DNA of 22,129 nucleotides from JAHJRN01 sp043805355. Its GTDB lineage: Bacteria > Patescibacteriota > Patescibacteriia > 2-12-FULL-60-25. The position numbers were made by a program, and so were the translations under genes. Position 1 is the stretch's first letter. Each line of letters begins with the position of its first letter. Below the pieces are notes generated by a model. It was not told the origin of the DNA, ran no database searches, and saw only the letters and a list, made by a program, of their open reading frames with translations. The stretch lies in NCBI GenBank assembly GCA_043805355.1, contig JAZDIB010000003.1, positions 1-22,129 of the forward strand. Direction: 5' to 3'. Positions 1 to 7,456 of this stretch are shown one piece after another.

Positions 1-1637
1 TGCTGCGGCGAGCCCGCGTTGAACGGTTCGCCGGCGAACTCCTCCATCTCGCGCTCAAGTCGCGCCTTCTCGCCGCGGAATTCCTCGGACAGTCTCGAAA
101 GACGCTTGCGGTCGATGCGGATGCCGACCGCTTCCATGGCCGCGAGGACCGGGATGAGCGGCATCTCGATATCGCAGAAGACGCGTTCGAGTCCCTGCGT
201 CGCGAGCGCCTCCGCGAGCGCTGGTTCGCAGGCACGGATAGCGTCGACTTCCTGCAGGGGACGATCTTCCGCATCCGTGAACGTCATCTCGGCATGCTCC
301 GATGCGATGGAAGCGAGGTCATGGTCGCCCTCGCCTCCGGCAACGAGATAGGAAGCGATGCCCACGTCGAACGCGATGCCTTTGAGCTCGAGTCCGTCAC
401 GGTTCGACCAATGCCAGACGTCCTTCAGCCCGTGTCCGACCTTCGCGATGGATGCGTCTTTCAGAACCTTCCCGAGCTTCGTACGGACGTCCGTGGACTT
501 TAGGTGTCGGCCCGTCAGAAGAAGCGACGCGGACAATGTCCCGATGGCGATGGCAGGGGATTCGCGAAACAACGACGCGCGCGGATCCGCGACGGCGCGG
601 ATGATGAGGCGCTTCTCGTCCGACGAGACCGCAAGCGCGGACAGGACCTCCTCGTCTGTCGGGGACAGGAGATGCTTGATCGATGCACCTCGTTTCGTCT
701 TCGGCTTCTCGACGGACCTTGATTCTGCACCGTTCGTCTCATGTTTCGTACCTAACGCGCGGTCGAGCAGCGTCTTGAATCCAAGGTCGAGGAACGTCGA
801 CGTAAGCGCCTTTTCGTCGACGATGCGGCGGCGCAGGTCCTCGACCTTCGCGCCGATGGGCGCATCCGTCACGAGCCGCACGATGGGATACGTCGAACGC
901 GCTTCCTGCTCGCCTTCCAATAGCTTCTTGCGCACCGACGGTGTGAGCTCGCTCATCGTGTCTTGTGCCGCAACGAATATGCCATCGAGGTCGCCGAATC
1001 GCATCAAAAGATCCGTCGCAGTCTTGTCGCCGATGCCTTTCACGCCCGACAAGTTGTCGGATGGATCGCCGGCCAGCGCCTTGTAGTCCACGATTTGCGG
1101 CGGCGTGAGGCCCGTCACGTCCTTCAGCACCTTCTCGTCGTACGTGACGGTCTCGCTCACGCCTTTCTTGAACGCCACCACGCGGATATCCGGCCCAATC
1201 ATCTGCCAGGCGTCTTTGTCGGACGTGAGGAGCGTGACCTTCACGCCGATGGCCGCGAGACGCGTCGCGCATGTCGCGAGGATGTCGTCCGCCTCATACC
1301 CGGGCAGCTCGATGTTCGTCCCGCCGAACGCCGTGACGATCTCCTTCACGAGCGGGATCTGCGCATAGAACTCTTCGGGCTGTTCCTCGCGCTGTGCCTT
1401 ATATTCCGGCTTGGCCTCGTGACGGTAGGTCGGTTCCGGCGTATCCCAGCAGACGCCGAGATAGGTCGGTCGTTCGCTCGCGAGGACCTTGAGCAGGACC
1501 GAGGCGAACCCGTACGCCGCGTTCACGAGGCGGCCGTCCGGCGCCGTGAGTGGGGGCAACGCATGCCACGCCCGATGAATCAGGGCATTGGCGTCGATGA
1601 GGAGCGCGGTCTCGTTCCGCGTCGCGTGTGTCGGCAT
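1..1637 (-). CDS. polA: DNA polymerase I, N-terminal part (runs off window)
   Basis: This is the first 545 codons of a family A DNA polymerase, which fills gaps and removes primers in replication and repair. The N-terminal ~290 residues form a 5'-3' nuclease domain: LLIDANALIHRAWHALPPL near the start, GYEADDILAT, TSDKDAWQM, and the helix-hairpin-helix GDPSDNLSGVKGIGDKTA. The middle follows the 3'-5' exonuclease fold (KVGHGLKDVWHW...AFDVGIASYL), but the exo I DxE pair is absent and the exo II Asp position is Val, so proofreading is probably lost. The visible end, FNAGSPQ, matches the conserved 'FNxxSPxQ' at the start of the polymerase domain, which lies outside the window. The start is the ATG at 1637. 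A weak promoter (TCGAAA-N17-TACCGT) ends 6 nt before it, and no Shine-Dalgarno site is visible. The gene lies 50 nt downstream of the GDPD gene on the same strand. The family call is very secure. Confidence 0.95.
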   Translation of the reverse strand, partial: MPTHATRNETALLIDANALIHRAWHALPPLTAPDGRLVNAAYGFASVLLKVLASERPTYLGVCWDTPEPTYRHEAKPEYKAQREEQPEEFYAQIPLVKEIVTAFGGTNIELPGYEADDILATCATRLAAIGVKVTLLTSDKDAWQMIGPDIRVVAFKKGVSETVTYDEKVLKDVTGLTPPQIVDYKALAGDPSDNLSGVKGIGDKTATDLLMRFGDLDGIFVAAQDTMSELTPSVRKKLLEGEQEARSTYPIVRLVTDAPIGAKVEDLRRRIVDEKALTSTFLDLGFKTLLDRALGTKHETNGAESRSVEKPKTKRGASIKHLLSPTDEEVLSALAVSSDEKRLIIRAVADPRASLFRESPAIAIGTLSASLLLTGRHLKSTDVRTKLGKVLKDASIAKVGHGLKDVWHWSNRDGLELKGIAFDVGIASYLVAGGEGDHDLASIASEHAEMTFTDAEDRPLQEVDAIRACEPALAEALATQGLERVFCDIEMPLIPVLAAMEAVGIRIDRKRLSRLSEEFRGEKARLEREMEEFAGEPFNAGSPQ

Positions 1638-1687
1638 GGCACCACGGTAGCATGGGCCGACCGGCTTTTCGAGGCCTGTCCGGACCG

Positions 1688-2377
1688 TCACGTCCGTGGC
1701 TTCACGCGATAGATGATGGCGATGTCCACGCCGAGATTCTCCATGCGGCCGATGTCGCTCTTGAGCGGCTGGTCGTCCCAGGACGCGACCGTACATCCTT
1801 GCTCCTGCAACATGCGGACGCGCTGTCTATTGAGGATGGTCGAACGGAATCCGAGGCCCCAGAGCCCATGCTCGCACACGCGCGGCCAGTAGTTCTTTCC
1901 CTTCAGCGGAAGGGGCCATGAGCGGTTGAGTAGGATGGTACGAACATCGGGACACGTGGTGCGGACGGCGAGCAGGTCGTCCAAGACGAATGAGGAAATG
2001 ATGGTCCGCTCGCGGAGCTTAGCACTGGTCGAGAGCTTGGTGAGGAGCGGCTCAAGGACGTCGCGGTCCTTGATCTCGATGTCGAGCTCGACGGTGGAAG
2101 AAATGCTTGCCGTGATCTCGTTCAGTGTTGGGATTCTTCCTTCGCCGCGGAGCACGACTGCCTGAAGTTCCTTCTCGGTCAGGTCCCGCACGCGGCGTGA
2201 ATCCCCGGCCACGCGTGAGAGGTTCTCATCATGGATGGCGACGGGCACACCATCACGCGTGACGCGGACGTCGAACTCGATGCCGTCCGCACCGGCCTCG
2301 ACCGCACGCACGAACGCGGCGAGCGTGTTCTCGCCGAGATGCCTGCTGTGCAATCCGCGGTGCGCAAAGACTTTCAT
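1688..2377 (-). CDS. Glycerophosphodiester phosphodiesterase (GDPD family)
   Basis: This 229-residue protein spans the length of a single GDPD TIM-barrel domain. The family hydrolyses glycerophosphodiesters to glycerol-3-phosphate and an alcohol. Visible active-site elements are HRG at 6-8, GENTL at 15-19, the metal-binding EFD around 34-36, HDENL at 49-53, and LDIEIK at 98-103. The C-terminal SWDDQP takes the place of the usual 'TVN' strand. There is no signal peptide, so it is probably cytosolic. The ATG at 2377 (MKVFAHRG) is chosen because the conserved domain begins there. An extended -10-like TGC-TATGCT ends 7 nt upstream, and neither this ATG nor the in-frame one at 2389 has a Shine-Dalgarno site. 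It lies between the tRNA-Cys terminator and polA. The substrate cannot be read from the sequence. The family is near certain, the start moderately so. Confidence 0.9.
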   Translation of the reverse strand: MKVFAHRGLHSRHLGENTLAAFVRAVEAGADGIEFDVRVTRDGVPVAIHDENLSRVAGDSRRVRDLTEKELQAVVLRGEGRIPTLNEITASISSTVELDIEIKDRDVLEPLLTKLSTSAKLRERTIISSFVLDDLLAVRTTCPDVRTILLNRSWPLPLKGKNYWPRVCEHGLWGLGFRSTILNRQRVRMLQEQGCTVASWDDQPLKSDIGRMENLGVDIAIIYRVKPRT

Positions 2378-2430
2378 GGCCGGGAGCATAGCAAAGGAAG
2401 CGGAATCGACATAGCCCGCGAAGGGAAGCA

Positions 2431-2470
2431 CCACGTAAAAACGACAGGGGAACCTGTCGTTTTTACGTGG
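2431..2470. terminator. Bidirectional terminator: 18-bp perfect inverted repeat
   Basis: Two perfect 18-nt arms (2431-2448 and 2453-2470) flank a GGAA loop. The inner part, ACGACAGG/CCTGTCGT, is bordered by A5 and T5 tracts, so either strand gives a G+C stem followed by U residues. On the minus strand it ends tRNA-Cys transcription, and the first three arm bases are the encoded CCA tail of the tRNA. The left arm abuts the region upstream of the GDPD gene. Confidence 0.85.
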
Positions 2471-2542
2471 AGGCGTGGGCGGGAATCGAACCCGCGAATA
2501 AGGGTTTTGCAGACCCTCGCCTTACCACTTGGCCACCACGCC
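2468..2542 (-). tRNA. tRNA-Cys (anticodon GCA), CCA encoded
   Basis: On the minus strand the cloverleaf folds fully. The acceptor stem is GGCGTGG/CCACGCC and the D-arm is GCC...GGC. The anticodon stem AGGGT/ACCCT carries loop CTGCAAA (anticodon GCA), and the T-arm is GCGGG-TTCGATT-CCCGC. The discriminator base is U, as expected for Cys, and CCA follows directly in the DNA at 2470-2468. A promoter TCGACA-N17-TACCAT lies just upstream (12 nt between the -10 box and the mature 5' end). Confidence 0.97.
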
Positions 2543-2550
2543 GTATGCGA

Positions 2551-2583
2551 CGCGATGGTAGCAATGACCATCGCGTTTGTCGA
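2551..2583 (-). promoter_or_regulatory. tRNA-Cys promoter with an internal inverted repeat
   Basis: On the minus strand TCGACA (-35, 5/6 match) is followed by a 17-nt spacer and TACCAT (-10, 4/6). The region also holds a perfect 9-bp inverted repeat, CGCGATGGT (2551-2559) and ACCATCGCG (2567-2575), with a 7-nt loop covering the spacer and the -10 box. It could be an operator or simply a weak hairpin. Confidence 0.5.
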
Positions 2584-2595
2584 GACGTCGGGACG

Positions 2596-2621
2596 AAAAG
2601 CCCCCGCCATCGGCAGGGGCT
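2596..2621 (-). terminator. Intrinsic terminator of the 3D-domain gene
   Basis: On the minus strand a 10-bp stem, AGCCCCTGCC/GGCGGGGGCT with one T-G wobble and a GAT loop, is followed by TTTT. It sits 24 nt after the stop codon of the 3D-domain gene. Confidence 0.85.
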
Positions 2622-2644
2622 GTGTGATCCGATCGTCTCTCCTC

Positions 2645-3235
2645 TTACGGGAGGATCTCGACCTTCACGGTGCGGACGCCCCAGGCGCGCGCTTCGGTCT
2701 TGGTCGTCATCCAGATGTCGATCTTGTAGGAGTACCGGGCGTTCATGCGGTCATGGACCTCGAACACCTTATCGCCGAAGTACGCGGGGATGCGGAAGCG
2801 CGTACCGTGCTTGAGGAAGTTCGCGGCGACGATGCCGTCGCGCACCCGCGATCCGTCGGCCGTGGTGAACGGCGAGGAATCGCACTCCTCGACCGCGGAC
2901 GTGTAGGCCGACACGGGCACTGTGATGGTGCGGGCGGGCGGCTCGGTGGAATGCTCGGCCTGGGTCTCCAGGTCCGGGGCGTTCACCGTATTCCAGACGC
3001 GCTTGGCCGACTTCTTCACGACCGGGGTCTCGGCTTTCGGGACGACCAGGGTGGCCGGGGCCGCCGTGTCATCCGCGACGGACATTTCCGTTACCGCAAC
3101 CGGGGTCTCCGGAAGGAATTTGGACGCGCTCGCGGCCTGCACATTAATGGACGAAAGCGCGACAGCCGCAGCAATCACCGCGAGCGCATAGCGCGCCGCG
3201 GGGGTGATGAGAGACGTGTTACGCAGAATCATCAT
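2645..3235 (-). CDS. Secreted 3D-domain protein (RlpA/MltA-like barrel)
   Basis: This 196-residue protein has an N-terminal hydrophobic segment (about 15-35, ending ...INVQAASAS) that looks like a signal peptide. A Pro/Ala/Thr-rich linker of ~70 residues follows, then a C-terminal 3D domain (about 105-196). The 3D fold is a double-psi beta-barrel found in lytic transglycosylases and resuscitation factors, so a role in peptidoglycan remodelling is likely but inferred. Of the three Asp residues that name the domain, the second and third are visible (VHDRMN, D162; KIDIW, D173). The first is replaced by Asn in VAANF (N139). The C-terminus AWGVRTVKVEIL is typical. There are two adjacent ATGs (3235 and 3232) and no Shine-Dalgarno site. 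The gene diverges from the PBP gene and has its own strong promoter at 3300-3328. The domain call is firm, the enzymatic role is not. Confidence 0.85.
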   Translation of the reverse strand: MMILRNTSLITPAARYALAVIAAAVALSSINVQAASASKFLPETPVAVTEMSVADDTAAPATLVVPKAETPVVKKSAKRVWNTVNAPDLETQAEHSTEPPARTITVPVSAYTSAVEECDSSPFTTADGSRVRDGIVAANFLKHGTRFRIPAYFGDKVFEVHDRMNARYSYKIDIWMTTKTEARAWGVRTVKVEILP

Positions 3236-3299
3236 ATATTGGGATATGCAGGTCTCGGACGTCCCGTTTGACGGGGTCGGTCCTCAATCCTGACGACGG

Positions 3300-3328
3300 A
3301 CCATATCACATTTGCCCTATTTTGTCAA
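3300..3328 (-). promoter_or_regulatory. Sigma70-type promoter of the 3D-domain gene
   Basis: On the minus strand a perfect TTGACA (3328-3323), a 17-nt spacer and TATGGT (3305-3300) predict a start near 3293 and a leader of ~57 nt. The leader can form a CCCGT-TTG-ACGGG hairpin. Confidence 0.75.
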
Positions 3329-3346
3329 GGGATATACCATACTTTT

Positions 3347-3362
3347 TGGCTCTATATAGCCA
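3347..3362. promoter_or_regulatory. Candidate operator TGGCT-N6-AGCCA between divergent wall genes
   Basis: The inverted repeat TGGCTCTATATAGCCA lies between the 3D gene and the PBP gene. A copy with 14 of 16 identical bases lies at 15267-15282, upstream of the LysM/M23 peptidase. Here it is centred about 62 bp upstream of the predicted 3D-gene start and overlaps a TATATA that could be the PBP -10 box. The binding protein is unknown. Confidence 0.5.
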
Positions 3363-3383
3363 CATTTCGAAACACCTCCTTGT

Positions 3384-6263
3384 ATGCCGATTCGACACCT
3401 CATCCCGACCGAACGGTTCTTCCCGGAATCGTCGCTGAAACCCGGAAATCCCCGCCGGAAGACGCCCGCCAAAACCATCCTCATCTGGATCGGGGCTATC
3501 GGGACCGGCCTGGTGCTCTTGGGTATCCTCGGCGTGACGGTCGCGTTCGCCTGGTTCAGCCGGGACCTGCCGGATCCGAACTCACTCCTGGATCGGAACG
3601 TCGCCCAATCCACCAAACTCTTCGACCGGACCGGCACAGTCCTGCTCTACGAGATCCACGGCGACGAGAAGCGGACCCTCGTGAAAATCGAGGAGGTCCC
3701 CGACGTCATGAAGCACGCGACCATCGCGGTCGAGGATAAGGATTTCTACAGCCATCATGGCGTGTATTGGAAAGGTATCTTTCGCGCGTTCCTCATGAGC
3801 GTCCTCAAGTCTCAACGCGTGCAGGGAACCTCGACCCTGACCCAGCAGTTCGTGAAGAACGCTATCCTCACGAACGAGCGGTCCATCACCCGCAAGGTCA
3901 AGGAGCTCGTCCTCGCCCTGCAGATCGAACGGCTCTACACGAAGGATCAGATCCTGCAGATGTACCTGAACGAGATCCCGTACGGCTCCAACATCTACGG
4001 CGTCGAGTCTGCCTCGCAGAGCTACTTCGGCAAGCCGGCGAAGGATCTCACGCTCGACGAGGCCGCGTTCCTCGCCGCCATCCCGCAGGCACCGGACTTC
4101 TACTCGCCATATGGCACAGGCCTGCGCGGCGACAACCGCGACAAGCTCGTGACGCGCCAGCATATCATCCTCAACCTCATGGCCGAACAGGGATACGTCA
4201 GCCGGGAACAGACAGATGAGGCGAAGAAGATTGATACGCTCGCGAAACTCCTCCCGAAGCAGGTGGGCGAGATCAAGGCGCCGCACTTCGTGACGTACGT
4301 GCGTTCCCTTCTCGTCGAGACCTACGGCCAACGCGTCGTGGAGCAAGGCGGCTTGCGCGTGACCACGAGCCTCGATTGGGATATGCAACAAATCGGCGAA
4401 GAAGAGGTCCTCGCAGGCGTGGAGGCGAAGGGTAAGACGTTCGATTTCACCAACGGTTCGCTCGTGGCGCTCGACCCGAAGACCGGGCAGATCCTCACCA
4501 TGGTCGGCTCCAAGGACTTCTTCGACCAGGAGAATGACGGTCAGGTGAACGTCGCGCTGCGGCCGCGCCAACCCGGGTCCTCGTTCAAGCCCATCGTGTA
4601 TGCCGCCGGTTTCATCAAGGGCTATACGCCGACCATGACCCTCTGGGACGTGAACACGAAGTTCAAGACCGACGTGAAGGACTACGAACCGAAGAACTAT
4701 GACCTGAGCGAGCACGGCCCGGTTTCGGCGCGCATGGCGCTCCAAGGATCCCTCAACATCCCGGCCGTGAAGATGCTGTATCTTGTCGGCGTGGGGCGTG
4801 TCCTCGATTTCGCGGATCAACTCGGATACAGCACGTTCGGCGACCGCAGCCGCTTCGGGCTCTCGCTCGTGCTGGGCGGCGGCGAGGTCCTCCTCCTCGA
4901 CCACACGCGCGCCTTCGCCACCTTCGCGAACGAGGGGATGCAGGTCCCCCAGACGGCCATCCTGAAGGTGGAGGACCCGAAGGGCGCGGTACTCGAGGAA
5001 TGGAAGGCCTCGGAAGGGACGCGCGTGGTGGATCGCGAGACCGCGCTCACGCTTTCCGACGTCCTCTCGGACAACAACGCGCGCGCCTACATCTTCGGCA
5101 CGCAAAACCACCTCACCCTGCCGGGACGTCCTGTCGCGGCGAAGACCGGGACGACCAACAACTTCCACGACGCTTGGACCATGGGATATGTCCCGTCGCT
5201 CGCGGCGGGCGTATGGGTCGGCAAGAACGACAACACGGAGATGAAACGTGGCGCGGACGGCTCGGTCATCGCCGCGCCCATCTGGCAGGCGTTCATGAAG
5301 CGCGCGCTGGAGGGTAAGCTGGTCGAGGCGTTCCCGAAACCGGCGCCGCCAGATACGACCAAGCCCATCCTGCTCGGGAAATCGCAGGAGGTGAAGATCC
5401 GCATCGACACGGTCTCGGGCAAGCGGGCCACCGAATTCACGCCCGCCGACCTCGTGGAGGAACGTACCTACCACGAGGCGCACTGCGAGCTGTGGTACAT
5501 CGACAAGGACGATCCGCGCGGCCCAGCGCCGACATCCCCTCAGAGCGATCCGCAGTTCTGGAACTGGGAAAACGCGGTGCTGGCGTGGGCCAAGGACTCG
5601 AATTGGAACACCACGTCCACGCCGCCGACCGAGTCGGACGACCTCCATCAGCCCGGCATGCAACCGACCGTTTCCATCACGTCGCCCGGGGCGAACACCA
5701 CTTGGTCCTCGCGCGACGCCTGGGTCACGGCAAACGTCTCCGCGCCCCGTCGCATCACGCGCATCGAGGCCATGATGGAGGGCGTGACGATCGGTTCCGG
5801 CATCGAGGGCTCCGGGACGTTCCAGGTCCACGTCCCGAACACCATCGGCATCGGCTACCACGACCTCACCATCACCGCGACGGACGATGTCGGCAACCTT
5901 GGCAGCGCGACGGTCTCCGTGAACCTCACGGCCGAATCCGCGCCCATGACCGTCTTCATCACTTCGCCGGCGGACAACGCGCAGATCCCGTCCTCAGACT
6001 TCCCGGTGACCATCTCCCTGACCGCCAACGACACCACGAGCCGGAAGAAGGTCGACGTCTTCCTCCAGGAGACGCAGACCGGCGACACGCGGCTCCTCGC
6101 GTCGCAATTCATCCCGAACAGCACGACGATGTCGGTCCGATGGGAATCAGCCCCCTCACCCGGGATGTACTACCTTTTCACGGTCATCACGTACCAGGAC
6201 GACTCGACGAGCAACGGGGAACGTATCAAGGTCCACGTCAATCGCGGCGACACGTCGCCGTAA
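3384..6263 (+). CDS. Class A penicillin-binding protein with C-terminal Ig-like domains
   Basis: This 959-residue bifunctional enzyme polymerises glycan strands and cross-links peptides in the cell wall. After a basic cytosolic tail and one membrane helix (about 32-57) comes a GT51 transglycosylase: EDKDFYSHHG (catalytic Glu117), GTSTLTQQ at 149-156, RKVKELVLALQIE, and KDQILQMYLNEIPYG. The transpeptidase follows, with SSFK (nucleophile Ser399, Lys402), SLN at 456-458, and KTGT at 587. All key residues are intact. Two beta-sandwich, Ig-like segments follow (about 760-850 and 855-953; PTVSITSPG, TVFITSPAD), with a Pro/Thr linker before them. They probably bind or reach through the wall. The start is the ATG at 3384. 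There is no Shine-Dalgarno site; the bases before it read CACCTCCTT. It is transcribed away from the 3D gene and converges with dnaN. The common name would be PBP1A or PbpC-like; I do not assign a symbol. Confidence 0.97.
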   Translation: MPIRHLIPTERFFPESSLKPGNPRRKTPAKTILIWIGAIGTGLVLLGILGVTVAFAWFSRDLPDPNSLLDRNVAQSTKLFDRTGTVLLYEIHGDEKRTLVKIEEVPDVMKHATIAVEDKDFYSHHGVYWKGIFRAFLMSVLKSQRVQGTSTLTQQFVKNAILTNERSITRKVKELVLALQIERLYTKDQILQMYLNEIPYGSNIYGVESASQSYFGKPAKDLTLDEAAFLAAIPQAPDFYSPYGTGLRGDNRDKLVTRQHIILNLMAEQGYVSREQTDEAKKIDTLAKLLPKQVGEIKAPHFVTYVRSLLVETYGQRVVEQGGLRVTTSLDWDMQQIGEEEVLAGVEAKGKTFDFTNGSLVALDPKTGQILTMVGSKDFFDQENDGQVNVALRPRQPGSSFKPIVYAAGFIKGYTPTMTLWDVNTKFKTDVKDYEPKNYDLSEHGPVSARMALQGSLNIPAVKMLYLVGVGRVLDFADQLGYSTFGDRSRFGLSLVLGGGEVLLLDHTRAFATFANEGMQVPQTAILKVEDPKGAVLEEWKASEGTRVVDRETALTLSDVLSDNNARAYIFGTQNHLTLPGRPVAAKTGTTNNFHDAWTMGYVPSLAAGVWVGKNDNTEMKRGADGSVIAAPIWQAFMKRALEGKLVEAFPKPAPPDTTKPILLGKSQEVKIRIDTVSGKRATEFTPADLVEERTYHEAHCELWYIDKDDPRGPAPTSPQSDPQFWNWENAVLAWAKDSNWNTTSTPPTESDDLHQPGMQPTVSITSPGANTTWSSRDAWVTANVSAPRRITRIEAMMEGVTIGSGIEGSGTFQVHVPNTIGIGYHDLTITATDDVGNLGSATVSVNLTAESAPMTVFITSPADNAQIPSSDFPVTISLTANDTTSRKKVDVFLQETQTGDTRLLASQFIPNSTTMSVRWESAPSPGMYYLFTVITYQDDSTSNGERIKVHVNRGDTSP

Positions 6264-6278
6264 CGTCCACGCGACAGA

Positions 6279-6310
6279 AAAGTGCCCCGCTCGATTGAGC
6301 GGGGCACTTT
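6279..6310. terminator. Bidirectional terminator between PBP and dnaN
   Basis: A perfect 14-bp stem (AAAGTGCCCCGCTC with GAGCGGGGCACTTT) with a GATT loop sits in the 56-nt gap between the convergent PBP and dnaN stop codons. A and T tracts in the arms let it serve both strands. Confidence 0.9.
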
Positions 6311-6319
6311 GTTTCCGAT

Positions 6320-7456
6320 CTACTGCCGGATCGGCATGACGAGGTACCGATAGGCTTCGGACATCGGCTCCGGGAGGAGGAGGATGGGGTTGTTGTCGTC
6401 GATGAGGACGATGCGCACGGTCTCGGTCTGCATAGCCGAGAGCCCGTCCATCACGTACCGGTAGTTCAACGTCGCCTTGTTCGCCGTCCCGGTCACGCTT
6501 CCCTTCACGTCCGTCTTGGTCTTGCCGGTCCCCTGGTCCGCGGAAGCGACGGTGCATGTGCCCGCGTCCGGGTCGAACGTCAGGTGAACGTCGAAGAGGC
6601 CTTGGCGCGAGAACAGACTAGCGGCGCGGACGGCCTTCTGGAGCTCGGAACGGGCCACCACGGCCTCTGTCTTGAATTCCTTGGGGATGATGTCCTGATA
6701 GGGAGGGAACGTCCCCTCGATGAGGCGCGTGACGAGCTCCACGTTCCCGAACGTGACCACGAGTTGGTTCTCCGTGAAGGTCCACGTCACGTCTGCGTTC
6801 TCGGTCACGTCATCCTTGTACGAGGAGACGATGCGCCCGATCTCGATCATGGACCGCGCGGGCACGATGGTCCGGACTTCGTGCTTTGGGCCGCCCGTCA
6901 GGGTCATCTTCCGTTCCGCGAGGCGATAGGAATCCGTCGCTGCGATGACGGCGTCCTTGGACCCATCTCCTATGCCGAAGAAACATGCCACGCCCATGAG
7001 TTCCGGGCGTGACTCGGACGTCGAGGCCGCAAACGTCACCTGTCCGAGCGCCCGCTTCAGCTCCGTCGTCGAGAGATGATATCCCTCACCCTTCGCGAGC
7101 TTCGGGAGGAGAGGAAACTCGCTAGCCGCCATTCCCTTGATGGTCGTCTCCTGTCCATTCGATCCAATGTCGAGTCCATCGTCTGTCAGCGTCATCTCGA
7201 CCTTGCCGGAGGGGAGTAATGAAATATAATCGAGCAAGAGCTTGGCCGGCACGCTGTATTCACCTTCCTGATCCACCTTTCCACGTACGAGACAACTTAC
7301 TGCAATCTCGAGGTTCGTCGACGAGAGTTTTAGGTTCCCATTCTCTGTCTTAAGAAGGGCGTTTCCTAAGATAGGAAGATTCACGTTTTTACCCGTCACA
7401 TGACTCACCATCGTGAGCCCTAGGATCAGGTTTTCCTGGGTACATGTAAACTTCAT
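6320..7456 (-). CDS. dnaN: DNA polymerase III beta sliding clamp
   Basis: This 378-residue protein is the ring-shaped processivity clamp of the replicase. Length and sequence match the three-domain DnaN fold. The start MKFTCTQENL, the segment LPILGNALLKTENGNLKL, the central 'SRPELMGV' strand region, and the terminal YRYLVMPIRQ (last strand, part of the clamp-binding groove) are characteristic. The ATG at 7456 has a Shine-Dalgarno GAAGGA about 10 nt upstream. It follows dnaA on the same strand after 212 nt, and that interval looks like replication-origin DNA. Transcription from dnaA plus a local promoter is plausible, but no convincing local promoter is seen. Confidence 0.97.
   Translation of the reverse strand: MKFTCTQENLILGLTMVSHVTGKNVNLPILGNALLKTENGNLKLSSTNLEIAVSCLVRGKVDQEGEYSVPAKLLLDYISLLPSGKVEMTLTDDGLDIGSNGQETTIKGMAASEFPLLPKLAKGEGYHLSTTELKRALGQVTFAASTSESRPELMGVACFFGIGDGSKDAVIAATDSYRLAERKMTLTGGPKHEVRTIVPARSMIEIGRIVSSYKDDVTENADVTWTFTENQLVVTFGNVELVTRLIEGTFPPYQDIIPKEFKTEAVVARSELQKAVRAASLFSRQGLFDVHLTFDPDAGTCTVASADQGTGKTKTDVKGSVTGTANKATLNYRYVMDGLSAMQTETVRIVLIDDNNPILLLPEPMSEAYRYLVMPIRQ

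Noticed and set aside
3236..3299. c-di-AMP (ydaO-type) or other riboswitch before the 3D gene
   Set aside because: The predicted leader is only ~57 nt and lacks the known riboswitch core; only simple hairpins are visible.
3582..5861. Long open frame of 759 codons on the minus strand inside the PBP gene
   Set aside because: It is a shadow frame produced by GC-rich codon use opposite the PBP. The translation is Arg/Asp/Val/Leu-rich with no domain, while the plus frame has all PBP motifs.
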